Assembly: GCF_030503435.1 (NCBI RefSeq)
Contig: NZ_JAUKPO010000040.1
Coordinates: 1-44,857 of the forward strand
From: Rhodocytophaga aerolata
GTDB taxonomy: Bacteria > Bacteroidota > Bacteroidia > Cytophagales > 172606-1
Direction of reading: 5' to 3'
Length of the DNA stretch: 44,857 nucleotides
In this document: positions 1 to 8,485 of the stretch, in pieces
How positions within the stretch are numbered: position 1 is the stretch's first letter
Layout of the letters: each line of letters begins with the position of its first letter
Position numbers and translations under genes: made by a program
The notes under the pieces: model-generated
Database searches by the model: none
What the model was told of the DNA's origin: nothing
What the model saw: only the letters and a program-made list of their open reading frames with translations

Positions 1-180
1 CCTTACTTAACGATGAATCCTCCTACTTTTCACCTAATCTGACGCTGAACCAACAACATCTGCCGGAATGACATAATCCGTAGCTTTTTAGCTACTTACT
101 TGCCGGAATCCGGGGCTTCAAAAGGGGTCAGCATACTCCGGATTCTCCACCTTAGAGCGCATCGAATCAGGTATGCTAAT

Positions 181-279
181 ATGGTTGGAAAAATGACAGA
201 CAAAGAAGGTACACACATGTGGCATGATGTCTATGAAAAAGTAAATGGAAAAATTAGCAAAACCGCCTCCACTAGATAA
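181..279 (+). pseudogene. C-terminal remnant of a lipocalin-like secreted protein (copy A)
   Basis: An open frame of 32 codons ends at the TAA at 277-279. Its residues include KMTDKEGTHMWHDVYEKV and the tail ISKTASTR. The first matches the domain end of copy C (ITPDGKKAMFHEIYE) and the second matches the tail of copy B (AKTVSTK). This is therefore the 3' end of a third member of the same tandem family. Nothing upstream in 1-180 continues the family, so the 5' part has been lost or replaced. Function is unknown. The assignment to the family is by visible similarity only. Confidence 0.55.
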
Positions 280-499
280 CCCCTAAGTCGAAATGAAAAT
301 CAAATTACTTTTCTCTGTGCTATTACTGGTATTATACCTGCCATTACTGGCCCAACCCCATGCCTTAGTAGGCACTTGGATAAAGGGAAATCCCCAAAGG
401 GGCATCAAAGAAACCAAAATAATTTCTCCTACCCAAGTGGGGTGTATGGGCATGGATACGAAAAGAGATACCATGATTTATACAGGCTTTGGCACATCT

Positions 500-758
500 T
501 AAGTTTGTTGTAAAATAGATTGAATTTATAAAACCAAATATTATTTTGCCAATAAGCTGAAAAGGCAACGGACGGAGATAAAGACTTTCTCGGCTCATTG
601 CTCCTTAGAGACTGTAGAGTATGCTAGTCCCTCCATCTGCTTTTTACGACTTTGGACAGTTCAGTAGGCCGACGAGCCTGTTTGTAAGATTGCTAAAGCG
701 ATAAAAAGGTTTCCTAATCTAGTGCATTAAGTTTGTTTTACTTTTTTCTTTTAACCGC
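500..758 (+). ncRNA. Candidate bridge RNA (seekRNA) region of IS110 element 1
   Basis: About 260 non-coding bases separate the left end from the transposase start. In the IS110 group this interval is known to encode the bridge RNA that pairs with donor ends and target. Two short matches to the element's own ends lie here: ACAGTTCA at 656-663 repeats the right end at 1777-1784, and TTAAGTTTGTT at 727-737 repeats the left end at 499-509. Repeats of both ends are what donor guides would look like. The RNA boundaries and folding were not computed, so the exact span is not known. Confidence 0.35.
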
Positions 759-1718
759 ATGAATTACATTGGAATTGATTGTGCCAAAGCTAGTTTTGAA
801 GTAGCTCTACCAAGCCAGAAAGGGTATCAGGTCATTAAGCTTGACAATACAGAGGATGGATTCGCTAGCCTACTTACCCAATTACCCCACCGCAGTCATT
901 GCTTAATGGAAGCAAGCGGGCCATATTACTGCCGTCTGGCTACTTTCTTCTATCAAAAACAAATACCTGTATCGGTAGTTAACCCACTTGTCATCAAACG
1001 TTTCACACAGATGCGCCCTGTCAGGGCAAAAACTGATAAGGCAGATGCCATTTTGATTGCCCAATACGCTCAGTTAGAAAAGCCAGTTCTGTGGTAGCCC
1101 ACACCGGAATTACTCCTGGAAGCAGCTCAAGAAATGACTTTGGTCGAGCAACTTATTAAACAACGTACGGCCTTGTTAAATCAACAAGATGCTTTTGCAC
1201 AACTTCCTCACCAAAGTCAAAAGGCTCAAAATGCTTTACTCACCCTTTTAGAGGAACTTAGCTGGCAGATCGACCAACTACAAACAAGCACTTATGAGAA
1301 AATCAAAAATCATGATTCAACGTTAATATCTAACTTACGTTCCATTCCAGGGATAGGCCCTAAAACAGCTGCTGTCCTGATTATGGTGGGCAAAGGCTTC
1401 ACTACTTTCTCCAATCACCACCAGCTTACTTCTTATGTAGGCCTTGCCCCACGTATTTATCAATCGGGTACTTCTATTAAAGGGAAGGGGCATATTTGCA
1501 AAATGGGTACAGGCCGTATTCGTTCCTTACTTTATCTATGTGCCTTGAAAGCCAAAAGCTGTAATCTGGCTTGCAAAACCCTCTTTGATAGGCTTCGCGC
1601 GAAAGGCAAGCCAGTTAAATTAACTCTAATTGCTGTAGCCAATAAACTCCTCAAACAGGCTTTTGCGATTGCTAAAAGTGGAAAAGCATATCTAGCACCT
1701 AACCTAATTGCGGACTAA
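759..1718 (+). pseudogene. IS110-family transposase with an in-frame UAG
   Basis: This is a DEDD-type transposase/recombinase of the IS110 family, 319 codons plus stop from ATG 759. The N-terminal RuvC-like half shows GIDCAK, MEASGPYY and KTDKADA, which carry the acidic residues. The C-terminal Transposase_20 half shows IPGIGPKTAA, TSYVGLAPR and the YQSG motif with the expected catalytic serine. A TAG at 1095-1097 interrupts the frame after LW, and the same frame continues with PTPELLLEAAQEM. The second IS110 transposase in the window reads LWQP at this place, so the UAG most likely arose from CAG by one transition. A second product could start at ATG 1134. Readthrough cannot be excluded, but inactivation is the simplest reading. 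Confidence 0.8.
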
Positions 1719-2384
1719 AACCAAACTTTATTTGGGTGCCTAAAACTTTTTTTCCCTTTGATCCTTGTTTTTTAACACAGTTCATTCTCTATCGAAAATG
1801 GAAAATATGTAGAGTATATCGAAATTGAAACAGGCAATACCCTATTAGATAAAAATAAAAAAGCTGGCTTTTGATTATAAAGTAGCAAGAGATAAATTTT
1901 ATCAAACAGGTTCAGTCACTTTTACCCATGGAAGAGTTCAGCCATTAACTAATGTCTTTACCAAAGTAAATCTTTCTCCGCAAGGCACAGTAGAAATAGT
2001 AGGTACTTGGAAAGTGATTGATTCAAAAATGGCGGATGGAAAAGATTTTTCTTCTGATTCATCTCTACAAACCCTGCGCATCATTACCTCTACATAATGG
2101 TTCCAAATAAGAAAATCAGATGCGAAAGTTCTTCAATCAATGATTTTTCCCTACAAGAAAGAAGGAGAAAATATGTAAGTGGTGCGCCAGAATTTTCTTC
2201 TCACAAATTGCCATCTAATACAAAGTTAAACTTTGAACCAGTGGCCGATGGAAAAGTACAAGTAAATGTTGGCCAATTTAGCAACAATAAAGTTCATTAT
2301 CAGCGAGCAGATGTAATGGAAAGGTCAGATAATCAAACCGCTAAAACAGTTTCCACTAAATAAAACTCTTTAATTTATACTCTG

Positions 2385-2934
2385 ATAAAAATCAAAATTA
2401 TTCTTTGTTTTCTCTTCCATTTTCTCATGATGCAAGGGATATTAGCCCAAAGCCAAGCCAATCTCCATTCCCAAGTAGTAGGCACCTGGAAGCTCATCTC
2501 TCAAAAAGGAATATTTATAGATGGTGTAGCCTTTACAACAGATTTATCGAAAAACACCCAGTACAAGATTCTGACCCCTACCCACTGGATGTATATCAAT
2601 TACAACCAAGATTCTCTGAGAGGAGGGGGAGATGTAGGTACATATCAACTTAAAGGTAATAAGTATGTAGAAGCCTTAACGGATGGATATAAAACAGATT
2701 TTACCTTAAAAGTAGAAAGGGGCAAACTTCATCAAGATGGAGCTATTATTACACCTGATGGAAAAAAAGCCATGTTCCATGAAATATATGAGAGTAGCTG
2801 AAACTCCAAATCCTGCTACAGCCGATTTAGTAGGAGTTTGGGATATGACCAGCTTAGTTACAATTAAAGAAGGTCTGTTAAAAGCTACTTTTGGTAAAAC
2901 TCTAAAAACTAATTCGCCCTCATATCCTGAATAA
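2385..2934 (+). pseudogene. Lipocalin-like two-domain secreted protein (copy C), start lost and frameshifted
   Basis: The codons from 2385 read IKIKIILCFLFHFLMMQGILAQ, a signal peptide matching that of copy B, but the expected ATG is ATA at 2385-2387. The next ATG (2427) would leave a truncated signal. The first domain (VVGTWKLIS, PTHWMYINYNQD, GTYQLKGNKYVE, KAMFHEIYE) is open to 2801. A one-base frame change near 2790 then leads to ERVAETPNPATADLVGVWDM, the start of a second VGTW-type domain, which stops at 2934 and is much shorter than in copy B. A shortened exported product from 2427-2801 is possible, so part of it may still be made. Its ligand or role is unknown. Confidence 0.6.
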
Positions 2935-3005
2935 CTTATTTATTGGAAGCAAGCATTATTGTTTTACTATTTAACTAGCAGCCCCCTTATCAAGGTATAA
3001 TAAAC

Positions 3006-3031
3006 AAAAAAGCCTCACAGAAAGAGGCTTT
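3006..3031 (-). terminator. Rho-independent terminator of the BLUF gene
   Basis: A perfect 8-bp stem (AAAGCCTC at 3009-3016 with GAGGCTTT at 3024-3031, 7-nt loop) is followed on the minus strand by a run of T (the A run at 3006-3011). It lies 24 bases past the stop of the minus-strand BLUF gene. Confidence 0.75.
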
Positions 3032-3054
3032 ATGTAGAAGAAGCAGCATGTCTA

Positions 3055-3474
3055 TCAATTAAAAAATTGTTTAAGCAAGGACAATACTTTTGATCCTTCT
3101 TGCTGCTGACCTTTGAGCAGTTGATGAAAAATTTTTTTATCCTCAATCGAGATATGGGTTTTATATTCTACCTCTGATTTTGAAAGCTGCTTAGTTGCCA
3201 TATGCCAGGACGGAAAGGCTTTCTCTTTAATCGGGCCATAAGAAATCATTCTTACCTGCTCATGTCTTGAATCTTGTTTAATCTTATCAAACAAGCTAAG
3301 TAATTGTTTGGAATCTCCTTCTAAGTATTGAATAAACTTATCTTTAGAGTATAACAGTACCCCTGTGGCTTCCACATGGGGATTATTCTTCTGGCAAGCT
3401 GATAGAATTTTTTCTATTTCCTGATCGCTGCAAGTACTTTTTCTTGAGCTGACGTAAACTAATTGAGCAAGCAT
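3055..3474 (-). CDS. BLUF-domain blue-light sensor protein
   Basis: This 139-residue protein is a stand-alone BLUF (blue light using FAD) photoreceptor, likely cytoplasmic. The residues that surround the flavin in the AppA family are all in register: Tyr7 (LVYVS), Asn31, Gln49 (FIQYLEG), Trp90 and Met92 (FPSWHM). The spacings Tyr+24, Tyr+42, Tyr+83 and Tyr+85 equal those of AppA Y21, N45, Q63, W104 and M106. The BLUF fold fills about residues 1-95. The remaining 40 or so residues form a charged, probably helical cap and no output domain is fused, so signalling must go through a partner. The gene stands alone with its own terminator; no obvious partner is next to it. The photochemistry is known for the family, while the output here is unknown. 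Confidence 0.92.
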   Translation of the reverse strand: MLAQLVYVSSRKSTCSDQEIEKILSACQKNNPHVEATGVLLYSKDKFIQYLEGDSKQLLSLFDKIKQDSRHEQVRMISYGPIKEKAFPSWHMATKQLSKSEVEYKTHISIEDKKIFHQLLKGQQQEGSKVLSLLKQFFN

Positions 3475-4044
3475 GTGGTGTATAGTTTAATGAGTAAAAA
3501 TATAAGGTATTTATTGTTTTCTTACATATGTATCATTTACCCCTTACATAAGTAACCAGAGATACCTGTTGGTGGAAGGCTTCCTTTCAAATTCTGCTAT
3601 TGCTTGACTTACTCCAAATAAATCAGATATATTAAAAAATTTAGAAAGGGTGTTGGGCCAACTACCTCCTTTTATGAAACCTCACTACTGGAGTCAAAGA
3701 GAAATTAACATTTTTAATCTTTTGTTATAAATCTATAGCCAGAAAAGACCATTGCTTTCTCTAAAGGGACGAGGTTTGCTTATTATAGTAGCCGCCCGTT
3801 TTTGAAATGGCCGCTTGGCCTTGCTTTTCATCCTACTTGTCCATTTACAGACAGCAATCGTATCAAAACCGGACAGTAAGTATACTTAAATAGCAAGTTA
3901 ATTAATTGACTTTCAATATTTTAATAAGTGGCATTGCTTGTGTAGCCATTTTTAGAAAGCAGTAATCAGTATTTACTCTAATTACTGCGCATCCCTGAGT
4001 TTTAGTAGTCCATCTCATCGTCCAACCTTCAACTCTCTACGGCC
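3475..4044. other. Gene-free stretch between the BLUF gene and the ABC permease
   Basis: No credible gene is seen in these 570 bases on either strand; the short frames carry no recognisable motif. It must contain the divergent start regions of the BLUF gene and the permease. On the minus strand a weak TATATTTT box lies about 25 bases before the BLUF start. No perfect TAnnTTTG box was found for the permease. Confidence 0.5.
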
Positions 4045-6459
4045 ATGCTCAAAAACTACTTCCTTATTACCTGGCGCAATCTTTTAAAAAGCCGCTTTTA
4101 CTCCTTGCTAAATATTGCAGGTCTTGCTACAGGGATTTGTTTCGCCTTTTTGATCGCGGCTTATGTCTGGAGTGAATTTCAAGTTAATGCACACTTACGG
4201 GGAGTAGACCACCAATATATTATCCAAAGTAAGTGGCGCGATGCGACCATGGGTCATGAACTTACCTCAGTTGGCCCCTTAGCGAAAGCTTTAAAAGAGA
4301 ATTATCCACACCTGGTGGCTAATTACTTCCGATGGGATGGGGTAAAAACCATTGTTTCTACAGGCGAGAAGAGCTTCCGCGAAGCAGTTGCTATCTGTGA
4401 TAGTACCCTGCTAACTATGTATGGGCTCAAGCTCTTGCAAGGAGATGCTGCCAGCGCTTTAGATGCACCTTTCAAAGTGGTGATCACAGCCCAACTAGCC
4501 CATAAATACTTTGGCAAAACCGATGTAGTGGGACAAAGCCTTTCCCTGCAAAATTTCTCGGGCACAAAACATGACTTTCTTATAACTGGTGTACTGGCTA
4601 AGGAAGGGAGAAACTCGGTAACTAGTGTTGCTTCGATCAATGAGAGCCTCGATAATGAGGTGTTTATCTCTACAGCCAACCAGTTTTACTTTGGCAGAAA
4701 CATGGATTGGTCCAATCCATTTATCATCAGCTATATTGAGCTGCAGCCAGAGGTAAGCCCTAAAGAATTGGAGCAACCGATGCACTATTTGCTAACGCAG
4801 CACGCCCCCGCTCAAATAGCCACTAACCTGAAACCTTACTTGGTATCACTCAGCGAATACAGCCTACTGGCTAATAATGGCGTTGTAAAAAAAATGCTCC
4901 TCGCCTTATCAGCAATCTCCTGCTTTATTCTGTTGATGGCCCTGATTAATTTTATCAACCTGACTGTCAGCCGCTCTACCATCCGTATGCGGGAGATTGG
5001 CATCCGTAAAGTATTAGGAGGAGTAAAAAAGCAGATCATTGGCCAATTCTTAACAGAATCTATCCTGCTAGTAGCTATCTCCACCTTCCTATCCATCTTA
5101 GGATATGAGATCAGCCGAAACTTGTTTAGTGGCATGCTGGGCAAACCCTTACCTGAGCTAAGTGAGTTTCCCGCTTACTTTTTTATCTACCCTATCTTGT
5201 TAACCCTCCTGTTAGGTATTCTATCAGGTGTTTATCCGGCATTTATCTTATCCTCGCTCAAGGTAGTAGAGGTACTGAAAGGAAAAGTTACTTCCATCAA
5301 AGAAAATATACTGCTGCGTAAAGGCTTAGTTGCTTTTCAGTTTGGGACAGCTATGGTGGTGGGCTTCAGTGCCATCATCATAGCTAAACAGATCAACTTG
5401 TTTTTTAGCGAAACCCTGGGTTATCGTACAGACTATATTTTGTCAGCACAACTGCCCCGCAACTGGACACCCGAAGGCGTCAGAAATATGGAAAGTATAC
5501 GCAAGCAATTTGCCGCCATGCCGGAAGTAAGCCATGTAACCCTGTCGTATGAAGTACCGGATGGAAATCATAGCGGAAGTGTACCTATCTACCGGGTAGG
5601 AGCCGATTCTACAACGGCTATTTCCTGCCTTCTCTTAATGAGCGATGAATATTATGGGGCAACTTATGATATACCCATGGTAGCCGGTGAATTTTACGCT
5701 GCCCCAGGAGCTTTTATTGATTCCTCTAAAGTTGTCATCAATGAAATAGCAGCGAAAGCCTTAGGATGGCAAAATAGCTCGGAAGCAGTAGGCAAACAAA
5801 TCCGGTTTACCGATGGGGGGCCGCCAGGAGTAATAGCCGGAGTGACGAAAGATTTTCATTTTGGTTCGATGCAAAAAGCCATTGAGCCGATCATTTTCAT
5901 CCATGTGGGCGTAACCAATACGTTTCGCTATCTAACCTTTAAAATAAAGCCAGGCAATATAAGTCAAACGCTCGCTACTCTACAAAAACAATGGTCTAGT
6001 TCAATGCCAGCTAGCCCTTTCGAGTATACGTTTATGGATGATACCTTAGCCAAAGTCTATAGAACGGAACTGCAGTTGAAAAAAGCAGCTTATCTAGCCA
6101 CACTGCTAGCCTTCATAATTGTATTATTAGGCGTTTTAGGTCTGGTTTCGTTAAGTATTCAAAAACGCATAAAAGAAATAGGCATCAGAAAAGTGCTGGG
6201 AGCAGGCGTGGTGGACATTATAGCTTTATTTACCAAAGAGTTTATAGGAGTTACGCTAGTGGCGGCCTTGCTTGCCTGTCCAATGGCTTATCTGTTGATG
6301 CGGCAATGGCTCTCGGGTTATGTCTACCAAGTGGAACTTACCTTGATGCCTTTCTTAGCTACTCTTGTCCTGCTGAGTGTGGCGATCCTATTGGTGATAA
6401 GCTTACAATCCAGTAAGGCAGCACTAGCCAATCCGGTACAGAGTTTAAGAAGTGAATGA
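4045..6459 (+). CDS. FtsX/MacB-type ABC transporter permease
   Basis: This 804-residue inner-membrane protein is a duplicated FtsX-type permease of the MacB superfamily. It has a first membrane helix near 19-42, a MacB-like extracytoplasmic domain to about 280, three helices (about 284-306, 335-357, 378-402), a fifth helix near 428-446, a second extracytoplasmic domain, and a last helix triplet (about 682-705, 727-748, 770-792). The hallmark REIGIRKVLG follows helix 2, and its repeat KEIGIRKVLG follows helix 6. Such proteins work with a LolD/MacB-type ATPase in mechanotransmission of peptides, lipoproteins or drugs across the envelope. No ATPase gene lies beside it, so the partner is elsewhere. 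The gene is intact and stands between decayed genes. The substrate cannot be told from sequence. Confidence 0.9.
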   Translation: MLKNYFLITWRNLLKSRFYSLLNIAGLATGICFAFLIAAYVWSEFQVNAHLRGVDHQYIIQSKWRDATMGHELTSVGPLAKALKENYPHLVANYFRWDGVKTIVSTGEKSFREAVAICDSTLLTMYGLKLLQGDAASALDAPFKVVITAQLAHKYFGKTDVVGQSLSLQNFSGTKHDFLITGVLAKEGRNSVTSVASINESLDNEVFISTANQFYFGRNMDWSNPFIISYIELQPEVSPKELEQPMHYLLTQHAPAQIATNLKPYLVSLSEYSLLANNGVVKKMLLALSAISCFILLMALINFINLTVSRSTIRMREIGIRKVLGGVKKQIIGQFLTESILLVAISTFLSILGYEISRNLFSGMLGKPLPELSEFPAYFFIYPILLTLLLGILSGVYPAFILSSLKVVEVLKGKVTSIKENILLRKGLVAFQFGTAMVVGFSAIIIAKQINLFFSETLGYRTDYILSAQLPRNWTPEGVRNMESIRKQFAAMPEVSHVTLSYEVPDGNHSGSVPIYRVGADSTTAISCLLLMSDEYYGATYDIPMVAGEFYAAPGAFIDSSKVVINEIAAKALGWQNSSEAVGKQIRFTDGGPPGVIAGVTKDFHFGSMQKAIEPIIFIHVGVTNTFRYLTFKIKPGNISQTLATLQKQWSSSMPASPFEYTFMDDTLAKVYRTELQLKKAAYLATLLAFIIVLLGVLGLVSLSIQKRIKEIGIRKVLGAGVVDIIALFTKEFIGVTLVAALLACPMAYLLMRQWLSGYVYQVELTLMPFLATLVLLSVAILLVISLQSSKAALANPVQSLRSE

Positions 6460-6481
6460 GTGCAGGGTGGGTAAGATAAGC

Positions 6482-6542
6482 TTAAACTTCTCAACATAGG
6501 GAAAATTAAATCAATACAGCTGCCCTATGTTGTGAAGTTTAA
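6482..6542. repeat. Long inverted repeat after the ABC permease
   Basis: A 20-bp stem with one mismatch is formed by 6482-6501 and 6523-6542, with a 21-base loop. It begins 23 bases past the permease stop. No T run follows on either strand, so it is not a standard Rho-independent terminator, though it could protect or end the permease mRNA. It might also be the trace of a small mobile repeat. Confidence 0.7.
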
Positions 6543-6673
6543 AACGTATTACTAGCAGTTGTACGCTGCTTGCTTTCATAAAGAGCCATATTTTAACTAC
6601 TAACAGGTAAGATCACATTTCAATGTACTGATAAAAGAAGGGTAAGGACTACCATCGGTCTACAGTATAAGCT

Positions 6674-7085
6674 ATGAAAAAAGCATTTTGCCTGCTTTTG
6701 TTAGTGAGTAACATCTGCTTGTTGTTGCACAGCGAGGCTATAGCTACTATAAAGATGCCAGCCGGGTGAGTTCTGCTAATGCAAAAGCCTTTGAATATTT
6801 CAAAAAAGCTTATTACGACCATATCTGGACCAAAGAAGGCGCAGATACCGTCGAACATTACTTTAAACTGGCTCTACAATAAGCTTCTACCTATTGGGCT
6901 ACCTATGCTTTCCTTGTCCATGTGTATCAACTCAAGATCTAGATAGCAAGAGCCAGAACCAGAAATTTGCCTTTCAAAAGCACTATGCTCAAAAGGCTAT
7001 GAGCTCTCATCCTAAGACCGGAGATGCGTATTCCGTCATGTCAGATGTAAAATGGGAAGAGAAAGACACTGCCGCAGCTCTATAG
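6674..7085 (+). pseudogene. Broken TPR-like secreted protein gene
   Basis: An ATG at 6674 starts a signal-like peptide (KKAFCLLLLVSNICLLL) that soon stops. A neighbouring frame carries GYSYYKDASRVSSANAKAFE and FKKAYYDHIWTKEGADTVEH, and a later frame (from about 6936) carries FQKHYAQKAMSSHPKTGDAY and VMSDVKWEEKDTAAAL. The helical, Ala/Tyr-rich spacing and the phrase HPKTGDAYSVMSDVKWEEKD look like tetratricopeptide repeats. At least two frameshifts and several stops make this a pseudogene. The end is close to the left edge of the IS3 remnant, which may have cut it short. Function is unknown. Confidence 0.5.
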
Positions 7086-7151
7086 TGAACTTGCTTCCTT
7101 TGAGTGGAGGGAAAAGATAGGCAGATTTAATAATGTATTAAATTTGACCAC

Positions 7152-7480
7152 ATGAAAAGACAAGTATTCGATAATGCATTCAAGATGATGGCCATAGAAC
7201 TATCCAATACAAAAGGCTCCGTAAAAATAGCAGCATAAGAATTAGAAATAGATCCGGGTAGATTAAGTAAGTGGCGGCAAAACAAACTCTGGGAAAGACA
7301 ATATCAAAAGAAAAATCTCTACTTACTGCAGAGCAAATAGAAATCAGGTGCTTACAGAGGGAGCTCAAGGTGGCCCAGTTAGAACGTGATATATTGGAGC
7401 CGATGGCTCACAACGTAGGCAGGTCCAAAAAGACGGTCAGCATCTTTTTCGAGGGAGCCAGCAAATATTCAGATTTATAA
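7152..7480 (+). pseudogene. IS3-family OrfA (HTH_Tnp_1) remnant
   Basis: From ATG 7152 the frame reads KRQVFDNAFKMMAIELSN, then KGSVKIAA and a TAA at 7236-7238, and continues with ELEIDPGRLSKWRQN, the helix-turn-helix of IS3 OrfA. A frameshift then leads to the leucine-zipper part (TAEQIEIRCLQRELKVAQLE, then RDIL). One nonsense codon and at least one frameshift inactivate it. In living elements this protein binds the ends and joins OrfB by frameshifting. Confidence 0.7.
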
Positions 7481-8202
7481 AGGAGCAAAGGGAGATATTT
7501 TCTGTTGAAAAGATGTGTAAGCAGATAACGTAAGTGTAAGTGGGTATTAGCTCTACGAGCACAATGAACTGCGTTCGGTACGTTCGGCTATATCGCCTCC
7601 GTACCCTCTCGGCTCCATTGTGGCTGAAACAGCCTATTGGTTCCCGAACAATTAAACAAGAAAGGTTACTAGTCGATATAAATAGAGTATAAGCTAGACT
7701 GGACCTCCGATAGCTTAGGATGGGCTAGGTTCATGAAAAAAGCAAATATCAAGAGTATGTTCAGAAAGAAGTATCGGGTACAGATTACTGATTCTAAACA
7801 CTTGCGAGGTGTGAGCCTAAGCAAGCCAACGTAGTTGTATGCTGTAGCTGAAAATCACCTAAATAGGGATTTCTTAGCCAAAACATCTGACAGAAATGGG
7901 TGTAGGATCTCACATACATTCGAACTCAAGAAGGCTGGCTATATTTAACGGCTATTATTGATCTAGCTGACCAAAAGGTAGTGGGATGAGCGCTTAGTGA
8001 TACTATGAAAACTGCTGATACAAACATCGCTGCCTGGCCATTAAAAATAGACCTCTTTGCCAGAGCCTGCTATTTCACTCCGACAGAGTCATACAATCAA
8101 ACTCGATGTCGAGCCATCGTCAAGTTTGCATGCATGCAATGAATTTAGAGAGCTGTTCAAAAGGCTTCCTATACTGCAAAGTATGAGCAGAAAAGGGAAT
8201 GG

Positions 8203-8485
8203 ATTCCAATCAGGCTTGGTCTCATATCTTGGGAATAAATCAAGAAAATGCAATTTTACATGCAAGAGACCGAAAGCAGAAGGGGTAAATCCAGGTCTTG
8301 GTCAAGTACACCTTTTATAGGTGATACTGTATCTCAGGTATAACCTCTCTGCTTTCCTTTCCAGAATCAGAACAGTACCTATGGATAGTTTCTCAGCTAA
8401 ACTAATCCTTCATAAACTATGAGAAAAGATGTTAGAAAGGAAATCGGAATCTGATATTTTAAATCTTCACTTTAACCTTTTCTCC
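8203..8485 (+). ncRNA. Candidate bridge RNA (seekRNA) region of IS110 element 2
   Basis: This 283-base non-coding stretch between left end and transposase is where IS110-group elements encode their bridge RNA. The 9-mer ACAGTACCT at 8372-8380 repeats the right end of the element (9696-9704), and a GGAT follows three bases later just as GG-AT marks the end-to-end junction. This fits a donor guide. Folding and transcript ends were not computed. Confidence 0.35.

Larger units (their letters stand above)
498..1785 (+). mobile_element. IS110-family insertion sequence (element 1)
   Basis: The element sits inside the copy B lipocalin-like gene. Joining the flanks at a shared CAT (495-497 on the left, 1783-1785 on the right) restores the reading frame and matches the paralogue, which gives an element of about 1288 bp with a 3-nt ambiguity. 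No terminal inverted repeats and no longer target duplication are seen, as expected for IS110. The transposase lies at 759-1718. The longer non-coding stretch is on the left (498-758), the arrangement of the IS110 group rather than the IS1111 group. Confidence 0.75.
293..2363 (+). pseudogene. Lipocalin-like two-domain secreted protein (copy B), split by an IS110 element
   Basis: The frame starts at ATG 293 with a clear signal peptide (KIKLLFSVLLLVLYLPLLAQ) followed by a lipocalin-type start (LVGTW). It is broken after GGC ACA (G-T), where an IS110 element lies, and resumes at about 1786 with FSIENGKYVEYIEIETG. Joining the two gives GTFSIENGKYVE, which aligns with GTYQLKGNKYVE in copy C, so the split gene can be rebuilt. 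After the element the frame meets a TGA and shifts (DYKVARDKFYQTGSVTF), and a second VGTW domain (VEIVGTWKVIDSKM) runs to a further stop near 2096 and then, frameshifted, to the tail AKTVSTK at 2363. The family resembles the small lipocalin-like secreted proteins common in Bacteroidota. Several lesions make it a pseudogene. Confidence 0.7.

Noticed and set aside
1-180. Possible end of another mobile element (TGCCGGAAT twice, GCATAC...GTATGC arms)
   Set aside because: The repeats are short and no transposase or clear terminus is visible; not enough to name a feature.
2405-2653. Overlapping plus-strand frame in the third lipocalin-like copy
   Set aside because: The other frame carries the VGTW domain and the signal peptide, so this one is a shadow.
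4323-5144. Minus-strand frames inside the ABC permease gene
   Set aside because: They are antisense to a full-length gene with clear FtsX motifs.
7540-7640. GC-richer patch with CGTTCGGTACGTTCGGC near 7572, thought to be an attachment or regulatory site
   Set aside because: It lies inside the decayed OrfB region and has no partner repeat; it is more likely small insertion debris.
8057-8320. 87-codon open frame across the left end of IS110 element 2
   Set aside because: Its first part is IS3 OrfB remnant (RLPILQSMSRKGN) and its second part runs into the non-coding end of the IS110 element, so it is an accidental join.
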